Origin: Candidatus Desulfofervidaceae bacterium
GTDB lineage: Bacteria; Desulfobacterota; Desulfofervidia; Desulfofervidales; Desulfofervidaceae
Assembly: GCA_027038965.1 (NCBI GenBank)
Contig: JALWFG010000018.1
Location: 62,001-126,000, forward strand
Direction of reading: 5' to 3'
DNA length: 64,000 nucleotides
This document shows, piece after piece, positions 54,874-63,231 of the stretch. Every line of letters begins with the position of its first letter. Positions within the stretch are counted from its first letter, which is position 1. Below the pieces are notes generated by a model. The model had not been told where the DNA came from, made no database searches, and was given only the letters and a program-made list of their open reading frames with translations. Position numbers and translations under genes: made by a program.

Positions 54874-56718
54874 TTAACGCTCAACAGGTAAGATGATAAC
54901 ACAAGTTGTGCCTTTACCTATCTCACTCTCAAATACAATAGTTCCTCTATGTCCTTCTATAAGTTTTTTAGAAATAGCAAGCCCTAACCCACTGCCTTTG
55001 GACTTGGTTGTAAAGAAGGGATCAAAAATTTTTTTAAGGTCCTCTGGGGAAATTCCTTTTCCGGTATCTTTAACCGTAATTTCAATATTATCTCCCCTTA
55101 AAGCAGTAGTCACTGTCAAGGTCCCGCCTTCAGGCATGGCTTCAATGGCATTTTTTAAAACATTGAGTAATACCTGTTTTATCTGTCTTTCATCCAATAA
55201 GGTCTGAGGAATTTTCTTATCTAATGTCTTAACTAATTTAATCTTCTTCTCATTCAATGTGGGTCCTAACAAAATGAATATCTCTTCCAAAATTTTGTTA
55301 ATATTAGCAAGAGTAAATTGAGGTTTAGTAAATCTTGTAAAATCGCTAATATCAATAAGAAATTGGTTTAGTCTTTGAATTTCCTCAAGAATAATCTGGA
55401 GCTTTTGACGATTTTTCTCATCTTGACTCGATTTCAATAACTGTTGGGTAAAACCACCAATTATTATTAAAGGATTTTTGATCTCATGACAAATATAAGA
55501 TACCCCTCGACCTATGGTAGCCAGTCTTTCTGATTGCAAGATTTTTTCTTCCAACTCCCTTTTTTCTGTTAAATCTCTAAATACCGCTACAGTTCCCATC
55601 CTTTCGCCTTTTTCTGTAAAGATTAAGGCCGCAGAAAGCCACACAGGCACAGATTCTCCCGTTTTTTTCAAGACTTCTGTTTCATAATTTTTTAGCTTAC
55701 CTTTCCCTCCAAAGGCATCATCATATAAATCCCGCTCAATTCTCTTGGCCAAACCCGGGGGAAAGAGGTCCTTAAATTTCATCTTTCCAACCACTTCTTC
55801 ATGTGAATAACCGAAAATAGATTCTGCCCTATCATTAAACACCACAATGTTTCCTTCTGCATCTGTTCCAACAATGCCATCAATTGAATTTTCAATAAGA
55901 TTTCGCTGGAAGTCATACATTCGTTTTAATCTATCCCGAGATGACTTCAAATCAGAAGTTAGTTTTATTAAACTTCTTTGCATTTCTCTAAAGGCAGTAG
56001 TCAACTCCCCTATTTCATCCTTCGTCCGTACAGGGGGAATCTCTTTATCAAGGTTGCCAGATGCGATAGTTTTGGCAGCAGAGGTTAATCTTCTAACTGG
56101 GACGACTACCATGTAATGCAAGAGGGCACCAATTAGGCCAAATAGAAGTAAAAGCGTAATCAAAAAACTAATTATCAAACTGTTTCTATGATGTTCCAAC
56201 TTCTTCTCCACGCCATTCCAATCAAACCCAAGGGTCAACACTCCCAGTATTCGCTCTTCACTTCCATGGCATTTATAACAAGCCTTTTCATTAAAAATAG
56301 GAACGGCATACCTATATACCTTTTCATTCAACCTAGTTTCTATACCACTTGTTAATTTGTGAGAATTTAAAGCTTGCAAAGTTATTTTAGAAGTAGTAGG
56401 CTTACCAATCCTCTCAGGGGTGCCACTATATTTAATCACACCTTTCAAATTACAAAGATGAATTAACCTAAGATCCTTTAAGGCATTGATTCTTTCTAAG
56501 ATTGCTTGAACATACTCCATTTCTCCATCTAGCATAGGATACTCTATACTTTTCATAATGCTATCTGTAATATCAAAGGCCTTTTTTCTTGATTCTTCTA
56601 AAAAAACATTTTCATAGGTTTTCAAATCTCTGTAAGTAAAGGTAGCCAAAATTAAGACAAGAACTAAACCCAGACTTACAAGGAGTTTTACTCTTAGACT
56701 ATATAATAGACTAGCCAT
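54874..56718 (-). CDS. Sensor histidine kinase with periplasmic c-heme (CXXCH) sensor
   Basis: 614 residues. Membrane segments at about 10-28 and 181-202 enclose a periplasmic domain of about 150 residues containing one CYKCH (147-151), so heme c is likely bound and may be the redox or gas sensor. HAMP (about 200-255), PAS (about 270-390), HisKA with His near 411 (ICHEIKNPL) and HATPase (505-614; DTGKGI, GSGLGLAI) follow. The layout recalls DUF3365-type heme sensor kinases. Two nt after a tetraheme cytochrome gene; no receiver protein is adjacent, so the partner is elsewhere. Confidence 0.9.
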   Translation of the reverse strand: MASLLYSLRVKLLVSLGLVLVLILATFTYRDLKTYENVFLEESRKKAFDITDSIMKSIEYPMLDGEMEYVQAILERINALKDLRLIHLCNLKGVIKYSGTPERIGKPTTSKITLQALNSHKLTSGIETRLNEKVYRYAVPIFNEKACYKCHGSEERILGVLTLGFDWNGVEKKLEHHRNSLIISFLITLLLLFGLIGALLHYMVVVPVRRLTSAAKTIASGNLDKEIPPVRTKDEIGELTTAFREMQRSLIKLTSDLKSSRDRLKRMYDFQRNLIENSIDGIVGTDAEGNIVVFNDRAESIFGYSHEEVVGKMKFKDLFPPGLAKRIERDLYDDAFGGKGKLKNYETEVLKKTGESVPVWLSAALIFTEKGERMGTVAVFRDLTEKRELEEKILQSERLATIGRGVSYICHEIKNPLIIIGGFTQQLLKSSQDEKNRQKLQIILEEIQRLNQFLIDISDFTRFTKPQFTLANINKILEEIFILLGPTLNEKKIKLVKTLDKKIPQTLLDERQIKQVLLNVLKNAIEAMPEGGTLTVTTALRGDNIEITVKDTGKGISPEDLKKIFDPFFTTKSKGSGLGLAISKKLIEGHRGTIVFESEIGKGTTCVIILPVER

Positions 56719-56720
56719 TG

Positions 56721-57134
56721 TTAAAATTCTCTATGTCCATGTCGGCTATGACACTTAGTGCAAAGATTATGGGGGATTTTAATCGTTTTTCTCTTTTCTT
56801 CTACAGTTTTGGCCTTGATATGCAAACTAGCAGGCCCATGACATACTTCACATTGAACGTTTTTCAAATAGGGAGTCTTTTCTACACTAATAAAACCACC
56901 AGGCTTTCCGTATCCTGTCGTATGACAAGGCAAACATTGAGGGTCGTGCTCTTTGTGGCGCATTTCCAAGATACGGAAATTCCTAGAACGCTTAAATCCT
57001 GAATAGGCCTCAACAATGGCTGAGTGGCAGGGTCTACATTTTTCCATCCCTACATAGACGGCTTGGTCGGCAAAAACATTAGAAAAAAAACTGGAAGATA
57101 CGAAAAATACTAATATAGCAATCCTCTCTATCAT
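56721..57134 (-). CDS. Tetraheme cytochrome c, c554-like domain
   Basis: 137 residues with a signal peptide (about 1-22, ending VFA). Four CXXCH: CRPCH (with the YVGMEKC lead), CLPCH, CEVCH and CTKCH. CLPCHTTGYGKPGGF followed by VQCEVCHGPAS is the pattern of the cytochrome c554 family. Periplasmic. Two nt before the heme sensor kinase, hence co-transcribed; it may present electrons to, or be sensed by, that kinase. Function inferred. Confidence 0.88.
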   Translation of the reverse strand: MIERIAILVFFVSSSFFSNVFADQAVYVGMEKCRPCHSAIVEAYSGFKRSRNFRILEMRHKEHDPQCLPCHTTGYGKPGGFISVEKTPYLKNVQCEVCHGPASLHIKAKTVEEKRKTIKIPHNLCTKCHSRHGHREF

Positions 57135-57194
57135 TTCGTTAATATATCATTTCTAAAAAACGAAAACAATAATTTTTTGCATTCTAAAAATAGA

Positions 57195-57225
57195 AAGGCC
57201 GCATGGGTTTAATCCATGCGGCCTT
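57195..57225 (-). terminator. Intrinsic terminator after the 12-heme lipoprotein gene
   Basis: 12-bp perfect stem AAGGCCGCATGG (57195-57206) and CCATGCGGCCTT (57214-57225) with a 7-nt loop; on the minus strand a TTTTT lies a few nt beyond the stem. It separates the 12-heme genes from the tetraheme-kinase pair. Confidence 0.85.
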
Positions 57226-57256
57226 ATAATTAACCCTTTTTATTAAGCCATGTCTG

Positions 57257-58192
57257 CTATTTCTTCCCTCCTGTAGAAACCGTCTTAGTTGGCAAGTTGT
57301 GAGGATCTATATGGCAAGTCAAACAATTCGGGAATTTTTTAAGCAAGGCTGCACTATGAGGCTGTTCATGGCACTCTTGACATTTGGGGATATAGCCATG
57401 TTTGGTGTGACATTCAACACACGCAACATCATGATGTTTACTCTTGTTAGCCGCCAATGTTTTGACTATATCACCATGGCAAGCACTACAAATCTCGTTT
57501 GAAGTATCTGGCTTGAAGACCATGGGACGTGTTGGACTATGCACTGGATGACATTCCAAACATTGCTGATTAGTAGTTAAACTAGCCACATGAGGTTCGT
57601 GACAGTCCAAGCACGAGGGGATATAACCGTGTTTTTCATGGCAAAAAGAGCACTTTTGCTGGGCATGCTTACTAGGAAACTTTTTCATCTCTGCTAAAAT
57701 CTTGGGATGACACTTGTCACAATTTGCTTCTAAAACATCGCTCATAGGAACCCTTCTAGGCGCATGAGCCTCAACATGACATTTTTGACAATCTTTCAAC
57801 ACAGGGGCATTCTTCCCATGAGGATAGCCGTGACAATCGACACACTTAGGCACAATCTTATTCCAAATCTTTGCAGCCCTAAATACATGATATACTTTAT
57901 GGCAATTTGTGCATTGAAATTGGTGTTTCCCACCTTCCTTTAAAATTGTCTCATAAACTGAGGTGTGACAGCGTCCACATTCAGCAGGAGTCATAGGTTT
58001 TATTTCTGGAAGATACAACTGCTGCTTTTTTGATTCCTTTTTAGCTTCCTTTTTCAAGACTTTTGCTGCCGCGGCTTCTTTTTTAGAAGTTGGTGCAGTA
58101 GGCTTCTCTTTAATCTGAGGCTGAACACAGCCCACCAATGCAAGGGCCAAAACCAAACTGATTCCACCTAAAAAAGCAATTATCCTTTTCAT
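57257..58192 (-). CDS. 12-heme cytochrome c lipoprotein
   Basis: 311 residues. A lipoprotein signal with lipobox LVGC (Cys near 22) is followed by a Lys/Ala/Pro-rich linker and 12 CXXCH: CGRCH, CTNCH, CVDCH, CQKCH, CDKCH, CSFCH, CLDCH, CLECH, CSACH, CVECH, CQECH and CLTCH. Many are followed by a histidine within 2-6 residues, suggesting bis-His hemes. It is a paralogue of the gene upstream (shared NKxKHHD and AALLKKFPNC-like endings). Likely anchored in the inner or outer membrane and facing the periplasm. GGAGGGG ribosome site; terminator downstream. Confidence 0.9.
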   Translation of the reverse strand: MKRIIAFLGGISLVLALALVGCVQPQIKEKPTAPTSKKEAAAAKVLKKEAKKESKKQQLYLPEIKPMTPAECGRCHTSVYETILKEGGKHQFQCTNCHKVYHVFRAAKIWNKIVPKCVDCHGYPHGKNAPVLKDCQKCHVEAHAPRRVPMSDVLEANCDKCHPKILAEMKKFPSKHAQQKCSFCHEKHGYIPSCLDCHEPHVASLTTNQQCLECHPVHSPTRPMVFKPDTSNEICSACHGDIVKTLAANKSKHHDVACVECHTKHGYIPKCQECHEQPHSAALLKKFPNCLTCHIDPHNLPTKTVSTGGKK

Positions 58193-58204
58193 TTACTCCC
58201 CTCC

Positions 58205-58915
58205 TTATTTTACCAAAGCATGGGCATCATTATGACAGTCTATGCACTTAGGATATTTGGCCAACATTGCAGCTGGATGTGGAGTCCCATGGCAGGTTTC
58301 ACAGTCAGGCACTACCCCATGTTTATTACGATGGCAATAAACACAAGCCAAATCATGATGCTTGGTCTTATTCTTAGCTAGGGTATTTACGATATCATCG
58401 TGACATGGGGCACAAAAGCTATTAGGAGTATTATCTTTGTAAGTAATCACCAATGGCTGATGTGGTGGGTGACACATTAAACAATCTTTGTTGGTCATTT
58501 CGGCACTATGAGGCTCGTGGCATTTACTACATTTAGGAACAAACCTATGTTTAACATGACAGTCGTTACATGCCAACTTAGTATGAGCACTAGGGTGTGC
58601 CTTCAACTGTTGCTCTTCTTTAGTATGGCAGGTAAGACACTCCTTTACCAATTTACCCTTAAAGGCGATATTCAAAGGTTCATGGGGATTCTGGTGACAA
58701 CCTAAACAATTAGCCAGTTTATAATGGGGCTTACCAGAATGGCATTCACTACATTTAGGAATGGCCTTCTCTTTGGGATACATAGGAGGATGAACTTGGT
58801 GACAATCTAAACAACCAACTTCTGTCTTATGTTTGCCCCCGTGTTCCTGAACTTGCTTAACAATTTTAGGATGGCATTTAATACAATCCTTATTGCTTAA
58901 CTCAGGAGCTTCCAT
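58205..58915 (-). CDS. 12-heme cytochrome c, N-terminus separated by a frameshift
   Basis: 236 residues from the first ATG of the frame. Twelve CXXCH: CIKCH, CLDCH, CSECH, CLGCH, CLTCH, CNDCH, CSKCH, CLMCH, CAPCH, CVYCH, CETCH and CIDCH. It has no signal peptide in this frame, although c-heme attachment requires export. A good signal peptide lies directly upstream in the next frame (58928-59031), broken by an A8 tract. One base added in the tract joins them. Paralogue of the following 12-heme lipoprotein, 12 nt apart. As written, the gene would yield an unexported product; the full gene probably starts at 59031. Confidence 0.8.
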   Translation of the reverse strand: MEAPELSNKDCIKCHPKIVKQVQEHGGKHKTEVGCLDCHQVHPPMYPKEKAIPKCSECHSGKPHYKLANCLGCHQNPHEPLNIAFKGKLVKECLTCHTKEEQQLKAHPSAHTKLACNDCHVKHRFVPKCSKCHEPHSAEMTNKDCLMCHPPHQPLVITYKDNTPNSFCAPCHDDIVNTLAKNKTKHHDLACVYCHRNKHGVVPDCETCHGTPHPAAMLAKYPKCIDCHNDAHALVK

Positions 58916-58927
58916 CTGCTGAGGCTC

Positions 58928-59031
58928 TTTTTTTTCTTCTCTGCTGCATAACCATCCCGAACTCCCACACTAAAGAAAAGGGCTATTACAAAAAAACACA
59001 CCACATGCAAACTCAAACGTCTCCAAGTCAT
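58928..59031 (-). other. Out-of-frame signal peptide of the 12-heme cytochrome
   Basis: ATG at 59031 with a GGAGGGGGAGGG ribosome site. The translation opens MTWRRLSLHVVCFFVIALFF and continues through SVGVRDGYAA, a signal peptide ending in AA, then enters the A8 tract (58928-58935). Nine or six As would keep the frame into EPQQMEAPELSNKDC of the cytochrome. Confidence 0.75.
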
Positions 59032-59065
59032 TCCCTCCCCCTCCATTTCCACTGAATTACTTCAC

Positions 59066-59094
59066 CAAATAACACTTATTAGAAATGATGTCAA
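59066..59094 (-). promoter_or_regulatory. Promoter of the 12-heme cytochrome pair
   Basis: Minus strand perfect -35 TTGACA (59089-59094) and -10 TATTTG (59066-59071), spacing 17, about 35 nt before the signal-peptide ATG at 59031. It supports transcription from the signal peptide start rather than from 58915. Confidence 0.55.
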
Positions 59095-59188
59095 GAGAAA
59101 AATAAACTCCGTTTTTCCTTATGCAAGGCTTTAATTACAAAACTCATTTTAATACTATTAAGCAAAAGTCAAAACCTCCATTTCAAAT

Positions 59189-60055
59189 TCAGTGCAAATC
59201 AAATACTTGCACCCTGCCATTTCCAGTATCGACCACAAAAATCTTGCCTGTTCCGCTCAATAAAAGATACTGAGGGTAGTAAAACCTACCTTCCTTCCAA
59301 CCAAGTTTCCCAAATTTGCCAACCATTTCTCCGTTTGGGTTGAAAAGGATAATTTTTCCCTTTACTTTATCTAGCACATATAAAGTCCCCCTCTCGTCTA
59401 CATCTAGGCTAACCGGGGAAACTACCCCCTTTAATTTAATCACTCGCTCAAAATTACCCATAGGAGAATAAATAAATACCCGTTTTAAGAGTGAGTCCAA
59501 GACATAAAGGTGTCCATTGCGAACTTTAATATCATCAATTCCTGCTGCCTTTTCTTTAATCCATTTCTTCAGAGAGTATCCGCCTGCTTTTGGCTCAAAA
59601 ATGAATATGCATTTTTTCCCCTTATCAACTACATACAAGTAGCCATCATAAAAGGCCAATCGGTAAGGAATTACCCTTTGATGGTAAGCAGAAAAGTCCA
59701 AGGGCAAGATTTTCTTCTCTTTCAGATAAATAACATAGACTTTGTGATCGCCCGCACAACTAACAACAATCCTTCCTTTATCATCCCTTACCATGGCAAT
59801 AGGTAAGTTTAATTTGCCTCCGGCAGTAAATTCCGATATATATTTATACTGACTATTAAAAGAAACCAGCCTATTGTTCAAAGAATCGACTATATATAGT
59901 CTTTGCCTTCCTGAATCCCAAAAGGCAAACTGAGGTTGATTAAACACCAACTCATTGCCATAAATAACACCATCAAGTTCCGTTTTTACCCCAGCCCAAA
60001 GTCCAGTAGCCATGAGACAAATAGCACATATTATTAAAAGGCAACCCTTTCTCAC
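59189..60055 (-). CDS. Secreted NHL-repeat beta-propeller protein
   Basis: 288 residues with a signal peptide (about 1-21, ending LWA). About six NHL-type repeats are seen, e.g. FWDSGRQRLYIVDSLNNRLVSF, GHLYVLDSLLKRVFIY and GTLYVLDKVKGKIILF, closing with GKIFVVDTGNGRVQVF. No heme motif. A six-bladed propeller in the periplasm or outside, perhaps a scaffold for the cytochromes. It is 41 nt downstream of the 16-heme gene, last of the giant-cytochrome operon. NHL genes adjoin extracellular electron-transfer cytochromes in several lineages; that is recalled, not tested. Confidence 0.85.
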   Translation of the reverse strand: MRKGCLLIICAICLMATGLWAGVKTELDGVIYGNELVFNQPQFAFWDSGRQRLYIVDSLNNRLVSFNSQYKYISEFTAGGKLNLPIAMVRDDKGRIVVSCAGDHKVYVIYLKEKKILPLDFSAYHQRVIPYRLAFYDGYLYVVDKGKKCIFIFEPKAGGYSLKKWIKEKAAGIDDIKVRNGHLYVLDSLLKRVFIYSPMGNFERVIKLKGVVSPVSLDVDERGTLYVLDKVKGKIILFNPNGEMVGKFGKLGWKEGRFYYPQYLLLSGTGKIFVVDTGNGRVQVFDLH

Positions 60056-60096
60056 CTCAGCCCTCCTTTAATTTTGGTCTATCTAGCACAACTATG

Positions 60097-61299
60097 CTAG
60101 GTCCCTATTTGGTGACATTGGATACAAAGCTCCTTATTATGGTCAAAAATGACGTTATATTTATCCTTAGCCCCCATTGGATGATGGCATGTAATGCAAG
60201 TAATGGGCTGGTGATTACGGGGATCTATTGCCTTTTCCCCCATCGGATGGCTAAATTTAATGTGCTTTCCATGGCAACTTAAACAAGTATTTATACCACC
60301 CTGTTTAAGGAAAAACAAATCATTGCTGGCATGAACGTAATGACATACCAAACACTTTTTATTCTTTACATTGGGATGCTTATATCTATACTTTTTAGAA
60401 GCACTAAACAGCCTTCTTTTTGTTTCTTGATGGCAGGACAAGCAAATTCTGTATGGTCTAGCCTTTAACATCGGTCTCACATCTGCCCTATGAGGGCTGT
60501 GACAATCAAGACACGGATTTTGATTAAGACCTACCTCCAAGTGATTATAAATCCCCTTTTCCGCAAATACCTTAGGATGACACTTTAGACAAAGAGTGCT
60601 GTCTTTTGCCCTTAATTCACAGACCTCTCCATTTTTTATCTGGTGACATGCCTTACACTGCCCTTTAGCGTAGGGTTGATGGACGTATTGCCGTAGCAAA
60701 AATTTACCAGAAGCAGCATGGACATTATGGCAAGAAAGACAAGAAGTACTCTCCTTCATTTGCACCTTGTGAATCTGGCCGACTTTATTTTGGGAATGAC
60801 ATGCAAAACAAATTTCTTTAATGTTGGTTGTTAACAAAAATTGGTAGTTGCTTCCATGGGCCTTGTGGCAGGAAAGGCAATTTTGAGACACCGGTTTATG
60901 AACACGTTTCCCTATTAAAAGGTTATCTTTTTTGTGACATTGGAAACAAAGTTGCTTGGGTGGCTTCCTTAATAACCATTTATTAACCGAGGCATGGGGA
61001 TTATGACACTGGGTGCACTTACCATCAGCCACCGGAAGATGAGCATACTTAACCTTGACTTTTATATGACAAGAAAGACAGGTTTCTTTCACAGTTTTTT
61101 TCAAAAGATGCGGAGAATCTGAGGTATGGCTGCTATGGCATACAGTACATTCTCCCTTTTTCAGCGGAGAATGAACATAACCCATCTGTAATTGTTTCTT
61201 AATTTCAGCATGACAGTTTAAACAGGGCTTTTGGGCATACACTTCAAAAGAATAAAGGAGCAATCCTCCCACTAATATCCAAAAAAGACACCTTTTCAT
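60097..61299 (-). CDS. 16-heme secreted cytochrome c (paired CXXCH repeats)
   Basis: 400 residues with a signal peptide ending VYA (about residue 22). Sixteen CXXCH motifs run to within four residues of the C-terminus (CIQCH). They are arranged as eight paired-CXXCH modules of about 40-45 residues in which a CxxCHxxH is followed by a hydrophobic segment and a CLSCH/CFACH. The H of HxPxxxG segments probably gives distal ligands. Sister of the 26-heme gene one nt upstream. GGGGAGATAAG ribosome site. Periplasmic or extracellular; electron carrier. Confidence 0.92.
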   Translation of the reverse strand: MKRCLFWILVGGLLLYSFEVYAQKPCLNCHAEIKKQLQMGYVHSPLKKGECTVCHSSHTSDSPHLLKKTVKETCLSCHIKVKVKYAHLPVADGKCTQCHNPHASVNKWLLRKPPKQLCFQCHKKDNLLIGKRVHKPVSQNCLSCHKAHGSNYQFLLTTNIKEICFACHSQNKVGQIHKVQMKESTSCLSCHNVHAASGKFLLRQYVHQPYAKGQCKACHQIKNGEVCELRAKDSTLCLKCHPKVFAEKGIYNHLEVGLNQNPCLDCHSPHRADVRPMLKARPYRICLSCHQETKRRLFSASKKYRYKHPNVKNKKCLVCHYVHASNDLFFLKQGGINTCLSCHGKHIKFSHPMGEKAIDPRNHQPITCITCHHPMGAKDKYNVIFDHNKELCIQCHQIGT

Positions 61300-61300
61300 C

Positions 61301-63229
61301 TTATCTCCCCTTTAGAGTGTTATGGCATAACCTACATTTTCCTTCAGCAAAAGGCTTATGCAAAAACTTCTTAAACAATGCCTGACTCGTTGAGCTATGT
61401 GGAGTGTGACAGGAAGTGCAATCTACGTTTGTTAAACTCATACCAAAGTGCTTGGCTTCAAGAGATTTGTCCACTTGATGGCACTTTTGGCATAAACGAT
61501 CATTCTTAGCAACCAAAAGATACTGATTTTCGCTATAATGAGGATAATGACAGGTAAAACATCTTCCTTTCTCTACCGGAGGATGCACAAACACCTTGGC
61601 CTTGGCCTTTTTGATAATGTTTAAATGGCAGGAATAACAAAGTCCCTTCCAAGGCCGATAAAGCTGCCCTTTGATTTTACTGCCATGAGGATTATGACAA
61701 ACTACACACTGCCCCTCTTTTAAAGGCTCATGTACGTCTTTGGCCGTTTGAACCCTCACCTTTATTTCCTTGTGGCAACGATAACAATTATCAGACCCTG
61801 TGAGAATCAGCTCAAAACTATTATTAGAGGCGTGATGAGCATGGCACTTATCACAATTTCCCTGAGCAAATGGGGGATGAATAACTGTCCAATCCCTGCC
61901 CATATCACGATGACATTTCAAGCATATCCTCCGCCTATTGGCAAAGAGGAAAAATTTATAGGAAGAGGAATGGGGATTATGGCACTTATAACATTCCCCC
62001 TTTCGGGCTGGGGTATGAATATTTGTTTTTTTAAACTCTCTGGCTGTATCTTTATGGCAAGAAAAACATAATTGAGAACATTTTTGCGTTAATTCCCATT
62101 TGTAAGGGGAAGCGTGAGCATCGTGACACTTAAGACATTCCTCCTTTTGGGCTGGAGGATGCTTATAAAAACCTTCAAGCATCTTTCTTTGATGACAGGT
62201 AAAACAAGCACCTTTCCCTTGAGAAAGGAGATTCTTAAATGGCGCCGTATGAGGATTATGGCAAACTACACACTTGCCGTTAGCCACAGGGGTATGAAGA
62301 TGTTTCTGAGTGAGTTTCTTTTTCAATTGGACATGGCAACTAAGACAAAGTTTTTTCTCTGGCATTTTGGTAATGCCAACGTAATTGCTGGCGTGGGGAG
62401 AATGACATTTTAAACAATCATTTTGCTTAAACCCCAGATGGACACAGTTTTGATTGAAAGGGGCCTTATTGCGGTCATGACAAGAATAACACAACTTATT
62501 TATCGAAGCCTTCAATTTTAAAGGTTTCTTGGCGTTAGGTCCTGAATGGCACTTGTTACATTCTTTTTTGCACATGGGGACATGAGAATATTTCTTAAAT
62601 AGTCCCTTGTCTGCACTGCTGTGCGGGGTATGACAGTTCAAACAATCCTTACCTTTAATAGGATAATTTGCGTGGGCATCTATAAACTTTTTGTCTTGAG
62701 AATGGCAACTATAACATAGGTCTTCAGGAGTCTGCTTCAGCAATTTGGGATAGGCGCTCACATGGGGATTATGGCAAGTTTCACAGTTTTCAATAGGTTT
62801 ATGGACTATTTTTTGCTCGAATCTGGCCTTTTCATGGCAAGAAAGGCAGGTATCCTTAGGTCCTTTAACTAAATAAAACTTGTTGTTTCCTCCATGGGGA
62901 CTATGACACTTTAGACAATTTCCCTTGGAAAACGGTGGGTGTTTAACATTTCCTTTGGCGTTCTTAACATCCTTATGACAAGAAAAACAAAGTTGGGGCA
63001 AATTCTCTTTTAAATACACCCCCCCAATCAATCCATGAGGACGATGACACTTTTCGCAATTTTTCTCGGCTACCGGCGGGTGTACATATTTGGCTCCTGC
63101 CAATTTGGTATATTCCTTTTGGTGGCATTCAATGCAGCTTTTTTTTACACTAAGTTCGGGCGAAGGGGTAGGATGACAAGCCGTAAAACATATTCCCAAA
63201 AGCGCAATCAAAAAAATTACCTTTTTCAC
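61301..63229 (-). CDS. 26-heme cytochrome c lipoprotein (paired CXXCH repeats)
   Basis: 642 residues from a GTG at 63229, which has AGGAG at 6 nt; the TTG at 63235 touches that site and is less likely. A lipobox (CFTAC, Cys near 18) marks a lipoprotein. I count 26 CXXCH in 13 paired modules of about 45 residues with a recurring VHxPxxxGxCxxCHxPHxS...LCxxCH pattern. One of the largest heme counts for its length (about one heme per 25 residues). Likely at the outer membrane surface, spanning the envelope space. It follows the parvulin stop by 2 nt. Confidence 0.92.
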   Translation of the reverse strand: MKKVIFLIALLGICFTACHPTPSPELSVKKSCIECHQKEYTKLAGAKYVHPPVAEKNCEKCHRPHGLIGGVYLKENLPQLCFSCHKDVKNAKGNVKHPPFSKGNCLKCHSPHGGNNKFYLVKGPKDTCLSCHEKARFEQKIVHKPIENCETCHNPHVSAYPKLLKQTPEDLCYSCHSQDKKFIDAHANYPIKGKDCLNCHTPHSSADKGLFKKYSHVPMCKKECNKCHSGPNAKKPLKLKASINKLCYSCHDRNKAPFNQNCVHLGFKQNDCLKCHSPHASNYVGITKMPEKKLCLSCHVQLKKKLTQKHLHTPVANGKCVVCHNPHTAPFKNLLSQGKGACFTCHQRKMLEGFYKHPPAQKEECLKCHDAHASPYKWELTQKCSQLCFSCHKDTAREFKKTNIHTPARKGECYKCHNPHSSSYKFFLFANRRRICLKCHRDMGRDWTVIHPPFAQGNCDKCHAHHASNNSFELILTGSDNCYRCHKEIKVRVQTAKDVHEPLKEGQCVVCHNPHGSKIKGQLYRPWKGLCYSCHLNIIKKAKAKVFVHPPVEKGRCFTCHYPHYSENQYLLVAKNDRLCQKCHQVDKSLEAKHFGMSLTNVDCTSCHTPHSSTSQALFKKFLHKPFAEGKCRLCHNTLKGR

Positions 63230-63231
63230 TT

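Noticed and set aside
58205-63229. Repeated cytochrome modules considered as a CRISPR or DNA tandem repeat
   Set aside because: The periodicity is at the protein level with diverged codons; no identical direct repeats or spacers occur. No CRISPR array is seen anywhere in the window.
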